Source of the DNA: Curtobacterium sp. MCBD17_032
GTDB taxonomy: Bacteria > Actinomycetota > Actinomycetes > Actinomycetales > Microbacteriaceae
NCBI RefSeq assembly: GCF_003234855.1
Contig: NZ_QKTO01000007.1
Coordinates: 1-64,000, forward strand
DNA: 64,000 nt
Reading direction: 5' to 3'
Part shown: positions 51,972 to 60,642 of the stretch, one piece after another
Numbering within the stretch: position 1 is the stretch's first letter
Layout of the letters: the number at the start of each line of letters is the position of its first letter
Notes under the pieces: generated by a model
What the model was told of the DNA's origin: nothing
Database searches by the model: none
The model's input: the letters and a program-made list of their open reading frames with translations, nothing else
Translations under genes and position numbers: made by a program

Positions 51972-52946
51972 ATGGACCACTCCGACGTCGTGGACGCCCT
52001 CGGCATCTGGACGCCCGACACCACGAAGGACCGGGACCCGACCTGGCGGGACGCGCTCGCTGGGTGGGTCGGCCCGAGCCTCGACCTCGTCGGCGACGCC
52101 GCATGGGGCGCGATGGTGCGGGACGCCGTCGGGCTGCCCGTCGAGGATCCGCTCGCCTGGGCCAACCGGTGGATCGAGCTGCCGGGCGGTGGGTGGGCCG
52201 TCACCGGCATCCGGTTCCGCGGGCGGGACGTCGAGAAGCCCTTCGTCGACGTCATCGCGACGACGGCGACCCCGGATGCGGCGGGCATCGACGACCTCGC
52301 CGTCCTCCTGGACCACTACGCCCTGTTCGCGCCCCGGTGCCTCCGAGTACACCTGCCGGGTGACGTCTCGGCGCACGGTGCCTCTGCGGTCACCCCGCGC
52401 GGCGCCGCCCTGCGGCCAGATCTGCTGGTCGTCGCCGGCGGGGTCCACGAGGTCACCGCGCAGCCACCGACCCGTCGGTACGAGGACGTGACGCTGGTCA
52501 GCACGAGCGCCGAGGACGCCGCCGGAGTGGTGGCCTCGATCTACCGGGAGCGCATCGCCGACCAGCCGCGCTCCGCCGACTGGGCGACACCGTCCGACGC
52601 GGAGTCCCTCACGGAGGCGGACGAGCAGGGCCTCCTGTTCGAGGTCGTCGTGGCTGGCACGGTGGCCGGGGTGGTCGCAGCGGAGCGGGACGACGCCTAC
52701 GGGCTGGCCGGGTTCAGCGTGCAGGAGATCGTGCTCGACGCCGGCCACCGCGGGCAGGGCCTCGGGACGGCGACCGGCCAGCACCTGGCCCGTGCGCTCC
52801 CCGCCGGCCCGACCGACGTCCTCTGGGGCCACATCCACCCCGGCAACCGCGCGTCGCTGGCCAACGCGCGGTCGCTGGGTCGGCGGGTGGTGTCCTCGCT
52901 CGTCTGGGTCACGCCGCCCGGTGCGAGCGGCATGCCCGAACGCTGA
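51972..52946 (+). CDS. GNAT-domain acetyltransferase
   Basis: A 324-residue protein. The N-terminal half (residues 1-190) has no recognised domain (WGAMVRDAVGLPVEDPLAWA; FRGRDVEKPFVDVIAT). The C-terminal half is a GNAT fold with motif A QEIVLDAGHRGQGLGTATGQ (near residue 257) and HIHPGNRASLANARSLGRRV. The acceptor is unknown. Confidence 0.8.
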   Translation: MDHSDVVDALGIWTPDTTKDRDPTWRDALAGWVGPSLDLVGDAAWGAMVRDAVGLPVEDPLAWANRWIELPGGGWAVTGIRFRGRDVEKPFVDVIATTATPDAAGIDDLAVLLDHYALFAPRCLRVHLPGDVSAHGASAVTPRGAALRPDLLVVAGGVHEVTAQPPTRRYEDVTLVSTSAEDAAGVVASIYRERIADQPRSADWATPSDAESLTEADEQGLLFEVVVAGTVAGVVAAERDDAYGLAGFSVQEIVLDAGHRGQGLGTATGQHLARALPAGPTDVLWGHIHPGNRASLANARSLGRRVVSSLVWVTPPGASGMPER

Positions 52947-52964
52947 ACGGGCGGCCAGTAAGCG

Positions 52965-53834
52965 TCACAACCAGCTCGCGACGCCTCCGTGCGAGGAACA
53001 GGTCCCGCGGCGCGACTGGCTGAAGCTGTACGTCCCGTCGACGCAATGCGCGGTCGCCCCGCTCGGTGCACTGGTCGAGACCTCCGGTCGACACACGGAC
53101 TCTCCCGCGCTGTTGACGTAGCTGCCATTGGTGCAGGCCGCCATCGGAGGTGCCGGCGCCGGCGGAGCGACGTACGTCCCGACTGTGGTCACCTGCGCGA
53201 TCGGCGGCGTCGTGATGACCGTGCTGGTGAGGGTCCGACCGGTCTCGACACCGTCGGTGTACGTGACGGTGAACGTCTTCGTCTCGATGCCATCGACACC
53301 GGCGGTCGTGACCGAGGACGTGCCCTTCGCTGCGGTTGCGCTCTCGACGGTGGTCGTGCTGAACGGAACCGCTGCCGTTTCGGTGACTCGCTTCGTGGTG
53401 ACGACCGGCTTCGCGGTCCGGGTCGGCGTCGGCTTGGGTGTGGTCGTCTGGGTCGGCGTAGCGACGGGGCGGGTATGCGTGGGAGCCGCTGTCACTGCCG
53501 CGGTCGGTTGCGCCGGCGTTGGTGGGGTTGGGTGCGTCGCGCCGAACGCCGACGTCGACCCGATCAGGACGACGAAGGCGACGCCGACGCCGAGTGCCCC
53601 CGCCGAACGCTTCCGCGGCAGTCGGAGCCAGGTGGTCCGGCGGAAGAGGGCCCCGTAGACCGCGGTGATGAGGATGATGAGCGCGACCATCATCAGCATC
53701 GACCAGACGCCACCCGAGGCGAGACCGAGCAGCGCCAGGAGGAGAGTACTGGCGCCACCGATCCACGTCGACACCGGGACGCTCCGCCGTCGCGTCGATT
53801 GCGATTGCGGCCCTCGGGTGGAACGGTTGCTCAT
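52965..53834 (-). CDS. membrane-anchored G5 + DUF3761 surface protein
   Basis: A 289-residue protein with two adjacent membrane segments (about residues 25-60) and a third near 80-100, then a Thr/Pro-rich linker (PTPPTPAQPTAAVTAAPTHT). A G5 domain follows (about 155-220: GIETKTFTVTYTDGVETGRT, then STVITTPPIAQV), associated with binding N-acetylglucosamine polymers. The C-terminal Cys-rich DUF3761 module has CTNGSYVNSAGESVCRPE and ends GTCSSHGGVASWL. Starts at ATG 53834 behind GAGGAG. Probably a cell-wall surface protein. Confidence 0.85.
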   Translation of the reverse strand: MSNRSTRGPQSQSTRRRSVPVSTWIGGASTLLLALLGLASGGVWSMLMMVALIILITAVYGALFRRTTWLRLPRKRSAGALGVGVAFVVLIGSTSAFGATHPTPPTPAQPTAAVTAAPTHTRPVATPTQTTTPKPTPTRTAKPVVTTKRVTETAAVPFSTTTVESATAAKGTSSVTTAGVDGIETKTFTVTYTDGVETGRTLTSTVITTPPIAQVTTVGTYVAPPAPAPPMAACTNGSYVNSAGESVCRPEVSTSAPSGATAHCVDGTYSFSQSRRGTCSSHGGVASWL

Positions 53835-53959
53835 GGCACTCCTCGAAGATGAGAACTGCGCAAGTATGGGGGCTACGCAGACGAGCTCCTGAGCCCCACT
53901 TCGGGGGGAATCAGGATCTGCGCAACCGCTGGGTTACCACTCGTGCCATTGAGGCAGCC

Positions 53960-56431
53960 TCACCGGTCGCGCGGCCGGTCGCGCTCAGCGGTCGCCCACG
54001 TCGTGTCGGCGGTGTCACCCACGCGGAGCGACAGCGTGCCGCCCCGGTTGACGAACGAGGCCGGCACCCACGACTTCGTGAGGGTCTTCCCGTCGAGCCG
54101 CGCACCCTGTACGTACTGGTCCGTGCCCGAGGACCGGATCACGATCCGCTCCCCGCTCGACCGCCGGATGTCGACCGTGCTGAACGTCGGGCTGCCGACG
54201 AGCATCTCGGCTCGGCCGGGCGTCTGCGGGAACAGACCGATCGAGGCGAAGACGTACCAGGCGCTCATCGTGCCGAGGTCGTCGTTGCCCGGCAGTCCGC
54301 TCGGTCCGGTGCGGTAGGCGTCGTCGACGACCCGGCGCACGGTCTCCTGCGTCTTCCACGGCTGGCCGAGCGCGTTGTACATCCACGGCGTGTGAATGTC
54401 GGGCTCGTTCGTCGGGTCGAACCGCGTCGCGTCGCCGCCGGTCACGGCCCAGTTGCCCGCGGCGTCGTGGAAGAACGCGTCGAGCCGGGCGACCGCCTGC
54501 TCGTCACCGCCGAGCGCCGAGGACAGCCCGCTGACGTCCTGCGGTACGAGCCACGTGTACTGGGCACTCGTCCCCTGCGCGAAGCCGGTGCCGGTGGACG
54601 GCGACCACCCCGGCGTCCACGACCCGTCGGCCTGGCGTGCGGCCTGGTACCCGACGGCCGCGTTGAACGTGTTCTCCCAGTACTCGCCCCGGGCGGCGAA
54701 CATCCGGGCGTCGGAGCGCAGCCCGAGCGACGACGCCCAGTACCCGAGGGCGCTGTCGGAGATCGAGTCCTCGAGCGTCTCGGCCGCGCCGCCCCAGCAC
54801 GAGCAGTCGTCGTTCGCGGCGTAGTGCCGCTGCAGGTACTCGTCGAGCGCGGGCCGCTGCGCCAGGCACTGCCCCGGGCAGCCGATGTCGCTCTCGGCGT
54901 CGGCGTTCTCGACGGTCGCCTGCTTGCGGAGCGAGGCGTACGCGGCCCGCACGTCGAAGTTCCGGACGCCCATGGCGTACCAGGTGGCGAGGGTAGCGGC
55001 CGAGGGGTCGCCGGTCATCACGTGGGTCGGTGCGCCGAGGTGCAGCCACCGGTCCCACACGCCGCCGTTCTGCTCGGCGAACCGCAGCATCGACTGCGCC
55101 ATGTCCCCGGCGACGTCCGGCCGCAGCAGCGCGAGCAGCTGGATCTGCGCCCGGTACTGGTCCCATCCGGAGTACGTGCCGTAGACGGCGCCGTGCCCGC
55201 GGTCCATGCGGTGCACCCGCATGTCGGGACCGAGGTACCGGCCGTCACGGTCGTTCAGCGTGTTCGGCTGCATGAGCGCGTGGTACACGGCGGTGTACAG
55301 CTGCGTGGTGCGGTCCGCGGTGCCGCCACCGACCCGGATGCGCGAGAGCTCGCGGTTCCAGGAGGCGCGGGTGTCGGCCGCCACGCTGGCGACGGTGGCG
55401 TGCTTCCGCACCTCGGCGTCGCGGTTCGCGACGGCGCCGGCGGCGCTGACGTACGAGATGCCGATCTTCGCGTGCACGGTGGCACCGCGACGCGCGTCGA
55501 ACCCGACCCACGCGCCGGAGCCGCGTCCGGCTCGGTCGGCGCCGGTGAGGTACCCCTCCCCACCGGAGGCGCGCGTGCCTCCCGGCTGGACGGCACCGTC
55601 CTTCCAGGTGCCGGTGCTCGTGAACGGCTTGTCGAAGGTGGCCGTGAAGAACAGGCGGTAGTAGCTGCGGCGGTCGGGGTTCGTCGCGCCGCCGCCGTTC
55701 GCGCGGCGGCTGCAGAAGCCGCCGGTCAGGACGCTGCCGCTGACCGTGCGGGTGCGGGCGTCGACACGGGTGTCGGCGGCCTCGCTGCCGTTGATCGAGT
55801 TCGAGGTGCGGAAGAGCAGGTTCGCGTCCGTGCCGGCCGGGAAGGCGAACTCGCCGACGCCGGCGCGGGTGGTGACGGCGAGGTCGGTGCGGACGCCGTT
55901 GTCGAGCGTGACGCCGTAGCGGCCGGGGCTGGCGTGCTCCTGGTCATGCGAGTAGCCCGCTGCGTAGACGGTGTCGGTCGTGTCCGCGGAGGGCGAGGTC
56001 GTGACGGGCGTCGTCACCGGCATGATCGGCACGTCACCGGCAGCACCCGGAGCACAGCCGGCACCGTTCAGGTGCGTGAGGCTGAACCCGCGCAGCCGGT
56101 TGACGTCGTACGAGTAGCCGTTCGCGACCGGGGTGGAGGTCTGGTCGCCCTTCGTGCCGGTCGGGCTCCACTGCATCATGCCGAACGGTGCGGTGGCGCC
56201 GGGCCAGGTGTTGCCGTCGTGGCTGGTCCCGATGAACGGGTCGACCGACCCGGCCGGGTCGGTGACGGGACGGGAGGCCGCGCTGGCCCCCGCCCCGGAC
56301 GCTGCGGTCCCCGGGGCGGCCGCGGCCGGCGCGACCACCACCCCGGTGCCGAGGAGCGCGGCGATCGTGGCCACCGCGGCGAGCGGGACCGGACGGAGGA
56401 GCGGGCGACGGTGCACGCGAGAACGAGTCAC
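53960..56431 (-). CDS. secreted GH92 alpha-mannosidase
   Basis: An 823-residue exo-acting enzyme of glycoside hydrolase family 92. A signal peptide (residues 1-38, LAAVATIAALLGTGVVVAPA) precedes the N-terminal beta domain (VDPFIGTSHDGNTWPGATAP; FSLTHLNGAGCAPGAAGDVP) and the catalytic (alpha/alpha)6 domain with EQNGGVWDRW, NEPDIHTPWMYNALGQPWKT and GNDDLGTMSAWYVFASIGLF, all family signatures. GTG start seven nucleotides after TAGCGT (56439-56444). Together with the GH38 enzyme at the window end it suggests use of fungal or plant mannose-rich glycans. Confidence 0.93.
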   Translation of the reverse strand: MTRSRVHRRPLLRPVPLAAVATIAALLGTGVVVAPAAAAPGTAASGAGASAASRPVTDPAGSVDPFIGTSHDGNTWPGATAPFGMMQWSPTGTKGDQTSTPVANGYSYDVNRLRGFSLTHLNGAGCAPGAAGDVPIMPVTTPVTTSPSADTTDTVYAAGYSHDQEHASPGRYGVTLDNGVRTDLAVTTRAGVGEFAFPAGTDANLLFRTSNSINGSEAADTRVDARTRTVSGSVLTGGFCSRRANGGGATNPDRRSYYRLFFTATFDKPFTSTGTWKDGAVQPGGTRASGGEGYLTGADRAGRGSGAWVGFDARRGATVHAKIGISYVSAAGAVANRDAEVRKHATVASVAADTRASWNRELSRIRVGGGTADRTTQLYTAVYHALMQPNTLNDRDGRYLGPDMRVHRMDRGHGAVYGTYSGWDQYRAQIQLLALLRPDVAGDMAQSMLRFAEQNGGVWDRWLHLGAPTHVMTGDPSAATLATWYAMGVRNFDVRAAYASLRKQATVENADAESDIGCPGQCLAQRPALDEYLQRHYAANDDCSCWGGAAETLEDSISDSALGYWASSLGLRSDARMFAARGEYWENTFNAAVGYQAARQADGSWTPGWSPSTGTGFAQGTSAQYTWLVPQDVSGLSSALGGDEQAVARLDAFFHDAAGNWAVTGGDATRFDPTNEPDIHTPWMYNALGQPWKTQETVRRVVDDAYRTGPSGLPGNDDLGTMSAWYVFASIGLFPQTPGRAEMLVGSPTFSTVDIRRSSGERIVIRSSGTDQYVQGARLDGKTLTKSWVPASFVNRGGTLSLRVGDTADTTWATAERDRPRDR

Positions 56432-56577
56432 GTCTGCGACGCTAGCCCCCTCGGACGGGGGACGCCTCCGATGTCACCGGGCGGTCGGCGGTTGTTCATG
56501 CCGAGGCCGTCTCGAGACGTCCACGCTCGGGGCCGGTCGCCCTGGTCGCCGGACCGGCGTGCTGCGAGGATGACGAC

Positions 56578-57747
56578 ATGAGCGTCATGGTCTCCGTGTT
56601 CGATGCCCGCCGGACCCGCACGAGCGAGAAGTACACCGCGTTCGGGCCCGAGGTGCTGCCGATGTTCGTCGCCGAGATGGACTGTGCCCTCGCCGAACCC
56701 GTGCGGGATGCCCTGGTCCGAGCGGTCACCGACGGCGACACCGGGTACGTCGGGCACCACCGGGTCCTGCCCGAGGCCTTCGCGACGTTCGCCGCCGACC
56801 GGTGGGACTGGGCGGTGGACCCCGACCTCGTCCGCACCACCACGGACGTCTCGGTCGCCGCGGTCGAGGTCCTCCGCCGGGTGATCGAGCCCGGGGACCA
56901 GGTCGTGATCATGCCGCCGGTGTACGCGCCGTTCTGGGAGTACGTCAGCGAGGCCGGCGGGTCCGTCACCGAGGTACCGCTCCTCGCCCCCGAGGGCCCG
57001 GCCGACCCCTTCGACACGACGGCCGGTTGGCGGATGGACCTGGACGGCGTGCGGCAGGCCTTCGCGGACGGTGCCCGGACCGTGCTGCTCTGCAACCCGC
57101 ACAACCCGCTCGGGCTCGTGCACGACCGGGAGTCCTTGGCGGCACTCGCCCGGCTCGCCGCGGAGTGGGACGCCGTGGTGGTGTCCGACGAGATCCACGC
57201 CCCGCTCGTGCACGCCGACGCCGTGTTCACGCCGTTCCTCGACTCCTGCCCGGAGGCCGCCGCCCTCGGGGTCGCCCTGACGAGCGCGAGCAAGGCGTTC
57301 AACCTCGCCGGCACGAAGTGCGCCCTCATGGTCGGTGCGTCGGACCGGGCTCGCGGGTGGTTCGACGGGTTGCCGGGCGAGGTCGTCGAGCGCACCGGGA
57401 TCCTCGGCTACACCGCGAGCGTCGCCGGGTTCACGGAGGGCGGCCCGTGGCTGGCGTCCCTGCTCGCCGAACTCGCGGCGAACCGCCGGGTCCTCGCGGA
57501 GGAACTCGGCGCCGCGCTGCCCGGCGCGGGGTACCGGCAGCCGCGGGCCTCGTACCTGGCCTGGCTCGACCTGCGGGCCCTGCCGTGGGGCGACGACCCC
57601 GCGCCGCTCCTGGTCGACCGGGCGCAGGTGGCGCTGTCGAACGGGCGGGACTTCGGGCGGCAGGGCATCGGGCACGTCCGGCTCAACTTCGGCTGCTCGG
57701 AGGAGACCCTCCGCGAGGGGCTCGCGCGCCTGGCCGCCGCCCGCTGA
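56578..57747 (+). CDS. patB: MalY/PatB-type PLP-dependent cystathionine beta-lyase
   Basis: A 389-residue fold-type I aminotransferase. The MalY/PatB signs are MFVAEMDCALAEPVRDAL, GYVGHHRV, VVIMPPVYAPFWEYV, NPHNPLGLVHDRE, DEIHAPLVH and the PLP Lys in TSASKAFNLAGTKCALM. Members cleave C-S bonds of cystathionine or cysteine conjugates; the in vivo substrate is uncertain. A GAGGAT element lies six nucleotides before the ATG. Confidence 0.9.
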   Translation: MSVMVSVFDARRTRTSEKYTAFGPEVLPMFVAEMDCALAEPVRDALVRAVTDGDTGYVGHHRVLPEAFATFAADRWDWAVDPDLVRTTTDVSVAAVEVLRRVIEPGDQVVIMPPVYAPFWEYVSEAGGSVTEVPLLAPEGPADPFDTTAGWRMDLDGVRQAFADGARTVLLCNPHNPLGLVHDRESLAALARLAAEWDAVVVSDEIHAPLVHADAVFTPFLDSCPEAAALGVALTSASKAFNLAGTKCALMVGASDRARGWFDGLPGEVVERTGILGYTASVAGFTEGGPWLASLLAELAANRRVLAEELGAALPGAGYRQPRASYLAWLDLRALPWGDDPAPLLVDRAQVALSNGRDFGRQGIGHVRLNFGCSEETLREGLARLAAAR

Positions 57748-57756
57748 CCGGCGCCG

Positions 57757-57875
57757 CGCGAGACGCCCCCGTTAGTGCGAGACGCCCCGCGCTCGGCGGG
57801 ACGCCGCCGAACTCGGCGGCGTCCCGGGCACGTGGCGGCGTCCCGCGGAGACGCCGGCGTCTCGCGCAGTCACCG
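57757..57875. repeat. GAGACGCC / GGCGTCTC repeat cluster
   Basis: Several direct and inverted (A/G)GACGCC words (GCGAGACGCC twice, GACGCCGCCGAACTCGGCGG as a hairpin, GCCGGCGTCTCGCG) fill the spacer between convergent malY-type and nagB genes. They can fold as stacked hairpins and probably terminate both. Confidence 0.7.
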
Positions 57876-57893
57876 CGGGCCGAGGACGGACCG

Positions 57894-58679
57894 CTACTCG
57901 AACCGCTGCCACTCCGGCTTGTTCGCGTACGTGTAGCGGTAGTAATCGGCGAGCTGCAGGCCCGCGGCCGCTTCCTCGTCCACGACGACCGTGGCGTGCT
58001 CGTGCAGCTGCAGCGCGGAGCCCGGGACGAAGGACGACAGCGGCCCCTCGACGGCCGCGGCGACCGCGTCCGCCTTCGCCGAGCCCTGGGCGACGAGGAC
58101 GAGCTCCCGGGCCTCGAGGATGGTGCCGAGCCCCTGGGTCATGCAGTGCGTCGGCACCTGGTCGAGCGAGTCGAAGAACCGCGCGTTGGCCTCGCGGGTG
58201 CTCGGCGCGAGCGTCTTGATCCGGGTGCGGGACGCGAACGAGGACGTCGGCTCGTTGAACCCGATGTGCCCGTTCGCCCCGATGCCGAGGATCTGCACGT
58301 CGACACCGCCGGCAGCGCGGATCGCCGCGTCGTACTCCTTCGCGGCGAACGCCAGGTCCCCCGCGCGGCCGTCCGGCACCCGTACGCGCGAAGGGTCGAA
58401 GCCGAGCGGCTCGACGACATCGCGAGCGATGACGCTCGCGTACGACTCCGGGTGCTCGAGCGGGATGCCGACGTACTCGTCGAGGGCGAACCCGCGCGCC
58501 TGCGCGAACGACAGCTCGCCGGCCTCGACCCGGCGGCGCAGGTCGGCGTAGATGCCCTGCGGGCTCGACCCGGTGGCGAGTCCGACGACCGCTGCGGGCT
58601 TCGTGGTGACGACCGACGCGATCTTGGCCGCGGCGACGCGACCGACCTCCGCCGGGGTGGGCAGGATGATGATCTCCAC
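57894..58679 (-). CDS. nagB: glucosamine-6-phosphate deaminase
   Basis: Converts GlcN-6-P to fructose-6-P and ammonia. The 261 residues include MEIIILPTPAEVGRVAA, VVGLATGSSPQGIYADL, FALDEYVGIPLEHPESY (catalytic Asp), ILGIGANGHIGFNEPTSSF and SRTRIKTLAPSTREANARFF. GTG start six nucleotides after TAGGCT (58686-58691). Partner of nagA, though 7 kb away. Confidence 0.96.
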   Translation of the reverse strand: MEIIILPTPAEVGRVAAAKIASVVTTKPAAVVGLATGSSPQGIYADLRRRVEAGELSFAQARGFALDEYVGIPLEHPESYASVIARDVVEPLGFDPSRVRVPDGRAGDLAFAAKEYDAAIRAAGGVDVQILGIGANGHIGFNEPTSSFASRTRIKTLAPSTREANARFFDSLDQVPTHCMTQGLGTILEARELVLVAQGSAKADAVAAAVEGPLSSFVPGSALQLHEHATVVVDEEAAAGLQLADYYRYTYANKPEWQRFE

Positions 58680-58685
58680 GCCGTC

Positions 58686-58691
58686 AGCCTA
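58686..58691 (-). promoter_or_regulatory. -10 element of nagB
   Basis: TAGGCT on the minus strand, 6 nt before the GTG; predicted leaderless. Confidence 0.5.
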
Positions 58692-58733
58692 CTGGTCATG
58701 ACCAGTTCTCGACAGGGCGCGGAGAGCGGCCGG

Positions 58734-58739
58734 TAGCGT
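58734..58739 (+). promoter_or_regulatory. -10 element of NUDIX gene
   Basis: TAGCGT, 6 nt before the ATG at 58746; predicted leaderless. Confidence 0.5.
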
Positions 58740-58745
58740 GACGAC

Positions 58746-59225
58746 ATGCCCACCCCCGACTTCGTCCTGTCCCTGCGCGAGAAGGTCGGCAACGACCTGC
58801 TCTGGCTCACCGGCGTCACCGCCGTCGTCACCCGCGGGGAGGGCGACGACCGCGAGCTGCTCGTCGTCCGTCGGGCTGACACCGGCGCGCTCACCCCGGT
58901 CACCGGCATCGTCGACCCGGGCGAGGAACCCGCCGTCGCCGCCGAGCGCGAGGTCCTCGAGGAAGCCGACGTCGTCGCCGTCGCCGAACGCCTGGCCTGG
59001 GTGCAGACGCTCGAGCCGATGACCTACCCGAACGGCGACCGCGCCCAGTACATGGACCTCGTCTTCGCCTGCCGTTGGGTCTCCGGGGACCCGTACCCGG
59101 CCGACGGCGAGAACACGGAGGCGTTCTGGGCACCGGTCACGGGCCTCCCGGACATGCCGGCGAACATGCGCCGACGGGTCGAGGCAGCCCTCGCCGACGA
59201 GGTCGCGGCCCGCTTCGAGCGCTGA
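58746..59225 (+). CDS. NUDIX hydrolase
   Basis: A 159-residue NUDIX protein with the box GIVDPGEEPAVAAEREVLEE followed by ADV: the catalytic REx2EE is intact, but the late Gly of the consensus is Asp. MTYPNGDRAQYMDLVFACRW is typical of the ADP-ribose/nucleotide-sugar-like NUDIX group common in Actinobacteria. Substrate unknown. Single gene, divergent from nagB. Confidence 0.88.
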   Translation: MPTPDFVLSLREKVGNDLLWLTGVTAVVTRGEGDDRELLVVRRADTGALTPVTGIVDPGEEPAVAAEREVLEEADVVAVAERLAWVQTLEPMTYPNGDRAQYMDLVFACRWVSGDPYPADGENTEAFWAPVTGLPDMPANMRRRVEAALADEVAARFER

Positions 59226-59335
59226 CGGTCGGTGGCGGGACGCCACCCGCGCAGGTACCGTCGTGGTGATCCGCAGTGGTGCGTGACGCGCGCGCCGGAG
59301 ACCGCGGCTGACGCCGCACCGCCCTGGAGGCCCGC

Positions 59336-59773
59336 ATGCAGTTCACGACGACCGTCCGGCAGGCGCGCGTCGACGCGACCGGACTGCCCGTCCCCGCCGA
59401 GGTCGTCGAGGGACTCGGATCCGGGAAGCGCCCGGCCGTCGTCGTGACGATCGACGGTGGGTACACCTACCGGTCGACGATCGGTGTCATGGGTGGGGAG
59501 TTCCTCGTCCCGCTGTCCGCGGAGCACCGGACGGCTGCCGGGATCGCCGCCGGGGACAGCGTGACCGTGTCCCTCGAGGTCGACTCCCTGCCGCGGACGG
59601 TCACCGTGCCGGCCGACCTCGACGCGGCCCTCACCGCAGCGGGGGTCCGTGCGGCGTTCGACACCCTGTCGGGGTCACGACAGCGGGCGCTCGTCGAACC
59701 GGTCGAGCAGGCGAAGGCGCCGGAGACCCGCGCGCGGCGGATCGAGAGGGCGGTGGCGTCGCTCCGGGGGTGA
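59336..59773 (+). CDS. DUF1905 / YdeI-like (OmpD-associated) protein
   Basis: A 145-residue protein. The N-terminal DUF1905 barrel (residues 1-90: VVVTIDGGYTYRSTIGVMGG) leads to a helical YdeI-type tail (AAFDTLSGSRQRALVEPVEQ, ETRARRIERAVASLR), a pairing annotated as bacteriocin-protection-like in other genomes. That role is not demonstrated. ATG at 59336 behind TGGAGG (59325-59330). Confidence 0.82.
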   Translation: MQFTTTVRQARVDATGLPVPAEVVEGLGSGKRPAVVVTIDGGYTYRSTIGVMGGEFLVPLSAEHRTAAGIAAGDSVTVSLEVDSLPRTVTVPADLDAALTAAGVRAAFDTLSGSRQRALVEPVEQAKAPETRARRIERAVASLRG

Positions 59774-59778
59774 CCCGG

Positions 59779-60642
59779 TCAGGCGCCGAACTCGACCAGG
59801 ACCCGCGGGATCTCGCCGAGCAGCTCGCTCGCCAGGTACCCCATCGGCCCGACCTGCACGGCCAGTCGGTCGCCGGCCGCCGCGTGCACCTGGGTCGCCC
59901 AGACGGTGGCCTGGGCGACGTCGGCCCCGCGCGCCAGCAGGCCGGTGATCGCCCCCGAGAGCACGTCCCCGCTGCCGCTCGTCCCGAGTCCGCCCGCACC
60001 GGTGCCCTTCGCCCACGCACGGCCGTCCGGCGCGGCGACGACCCCGCCGAGGGACACGACGGCCCCGAAGCGCTCGGCGATCTCGGCGGCGTCGGTGTGG
60101 TCGTCGGCGCAGGCGCGACCGAGGAGCCGTTCCGCCTCGCCGGAGTTCGGGGTCATCACGAGTCGTCCGCGCAGGAGCGCGAGTTCGTCCACGAGGTCCG
60201 CCGCGACACCGAGCGCGAAGGCGTCGAGCACCACGATCGTCTCGTCGCCGACGGCTGCGGCGAGTCCGGCGACGAGGTCGCGGCTGCCGTCGGGTTCGTC
60301 CAGCCCGGGACCGACGAGCACGGCGTCGGCACTGGCGAGGTCGTCCGTCAGCGTGTCGACCGCGCCGACCGCGACGTGGCCGTCGTCGTCCTGGGGAAGT
60401 GGTTGCACGCCGGACTCGGGCAGGGCGACGGCGACGTGCGGGGCGACGCTCGCCGCGACGGCGAGCGTCAGTCGACCACCACCGACGCGGAGCGCTGCGG
60501 TCGCGGACAGCATCGCGGCGCCGGGGGTCTTCGCGGCGCCGCCGACGACGAGCACCTGGCCGCGGCCGTACTTGCTCCCGCCGACCTCCGGCAGGGCCCA
60601 CTCGCGGAGCAGGTTCGGGGTGACGGGGACGGGCTCAGACAC
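59779..60642 (-). CDS. nnrD: ADP-dependent NAD(P)H-hydrate dehydratase
   Basis: Repairs hydrated NAD(P)H. The 287 residues form a ribokinase-like fold: KYGRGQVLVVGGAAKTPGAA, VLVGPGLDEPDGSRD, VMTPNSGEAERLLG and the anion-hole motif TSGSGDVLSGAITGLLARG. Only the dehydratase half of the YjeF pair is present; the epimerase domain is not fused. GTG start overlaps the end of the upstream phosphatase gene by 8 nt. Confidence 0.92.
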   Translation of the reverse strand: MSEPVPVTPNLLREWALPEVGGSKYGRGQVLVVGGAAKTPGAAMLSATAALRVGGGRLTLAVAASVAPHVAVALPESGVQPLPQDDDGHVAVGAVDTLTDDLASADAVLVGPGLDEPDGSRDLVAGLAAAVGDETIVVLDAFALGVAADLVDELALLRGRLVMTPNSGEAERLLGRACADDHTDAAEIAERFGAVVSLGGVVAAPDGRAWAKGTGAGGLGTSGSGDVLSGAITGLLARGADVAQATVWATQVHAAAGDRLAVQVGPMGYLASELLGEIPRVLVEFGA

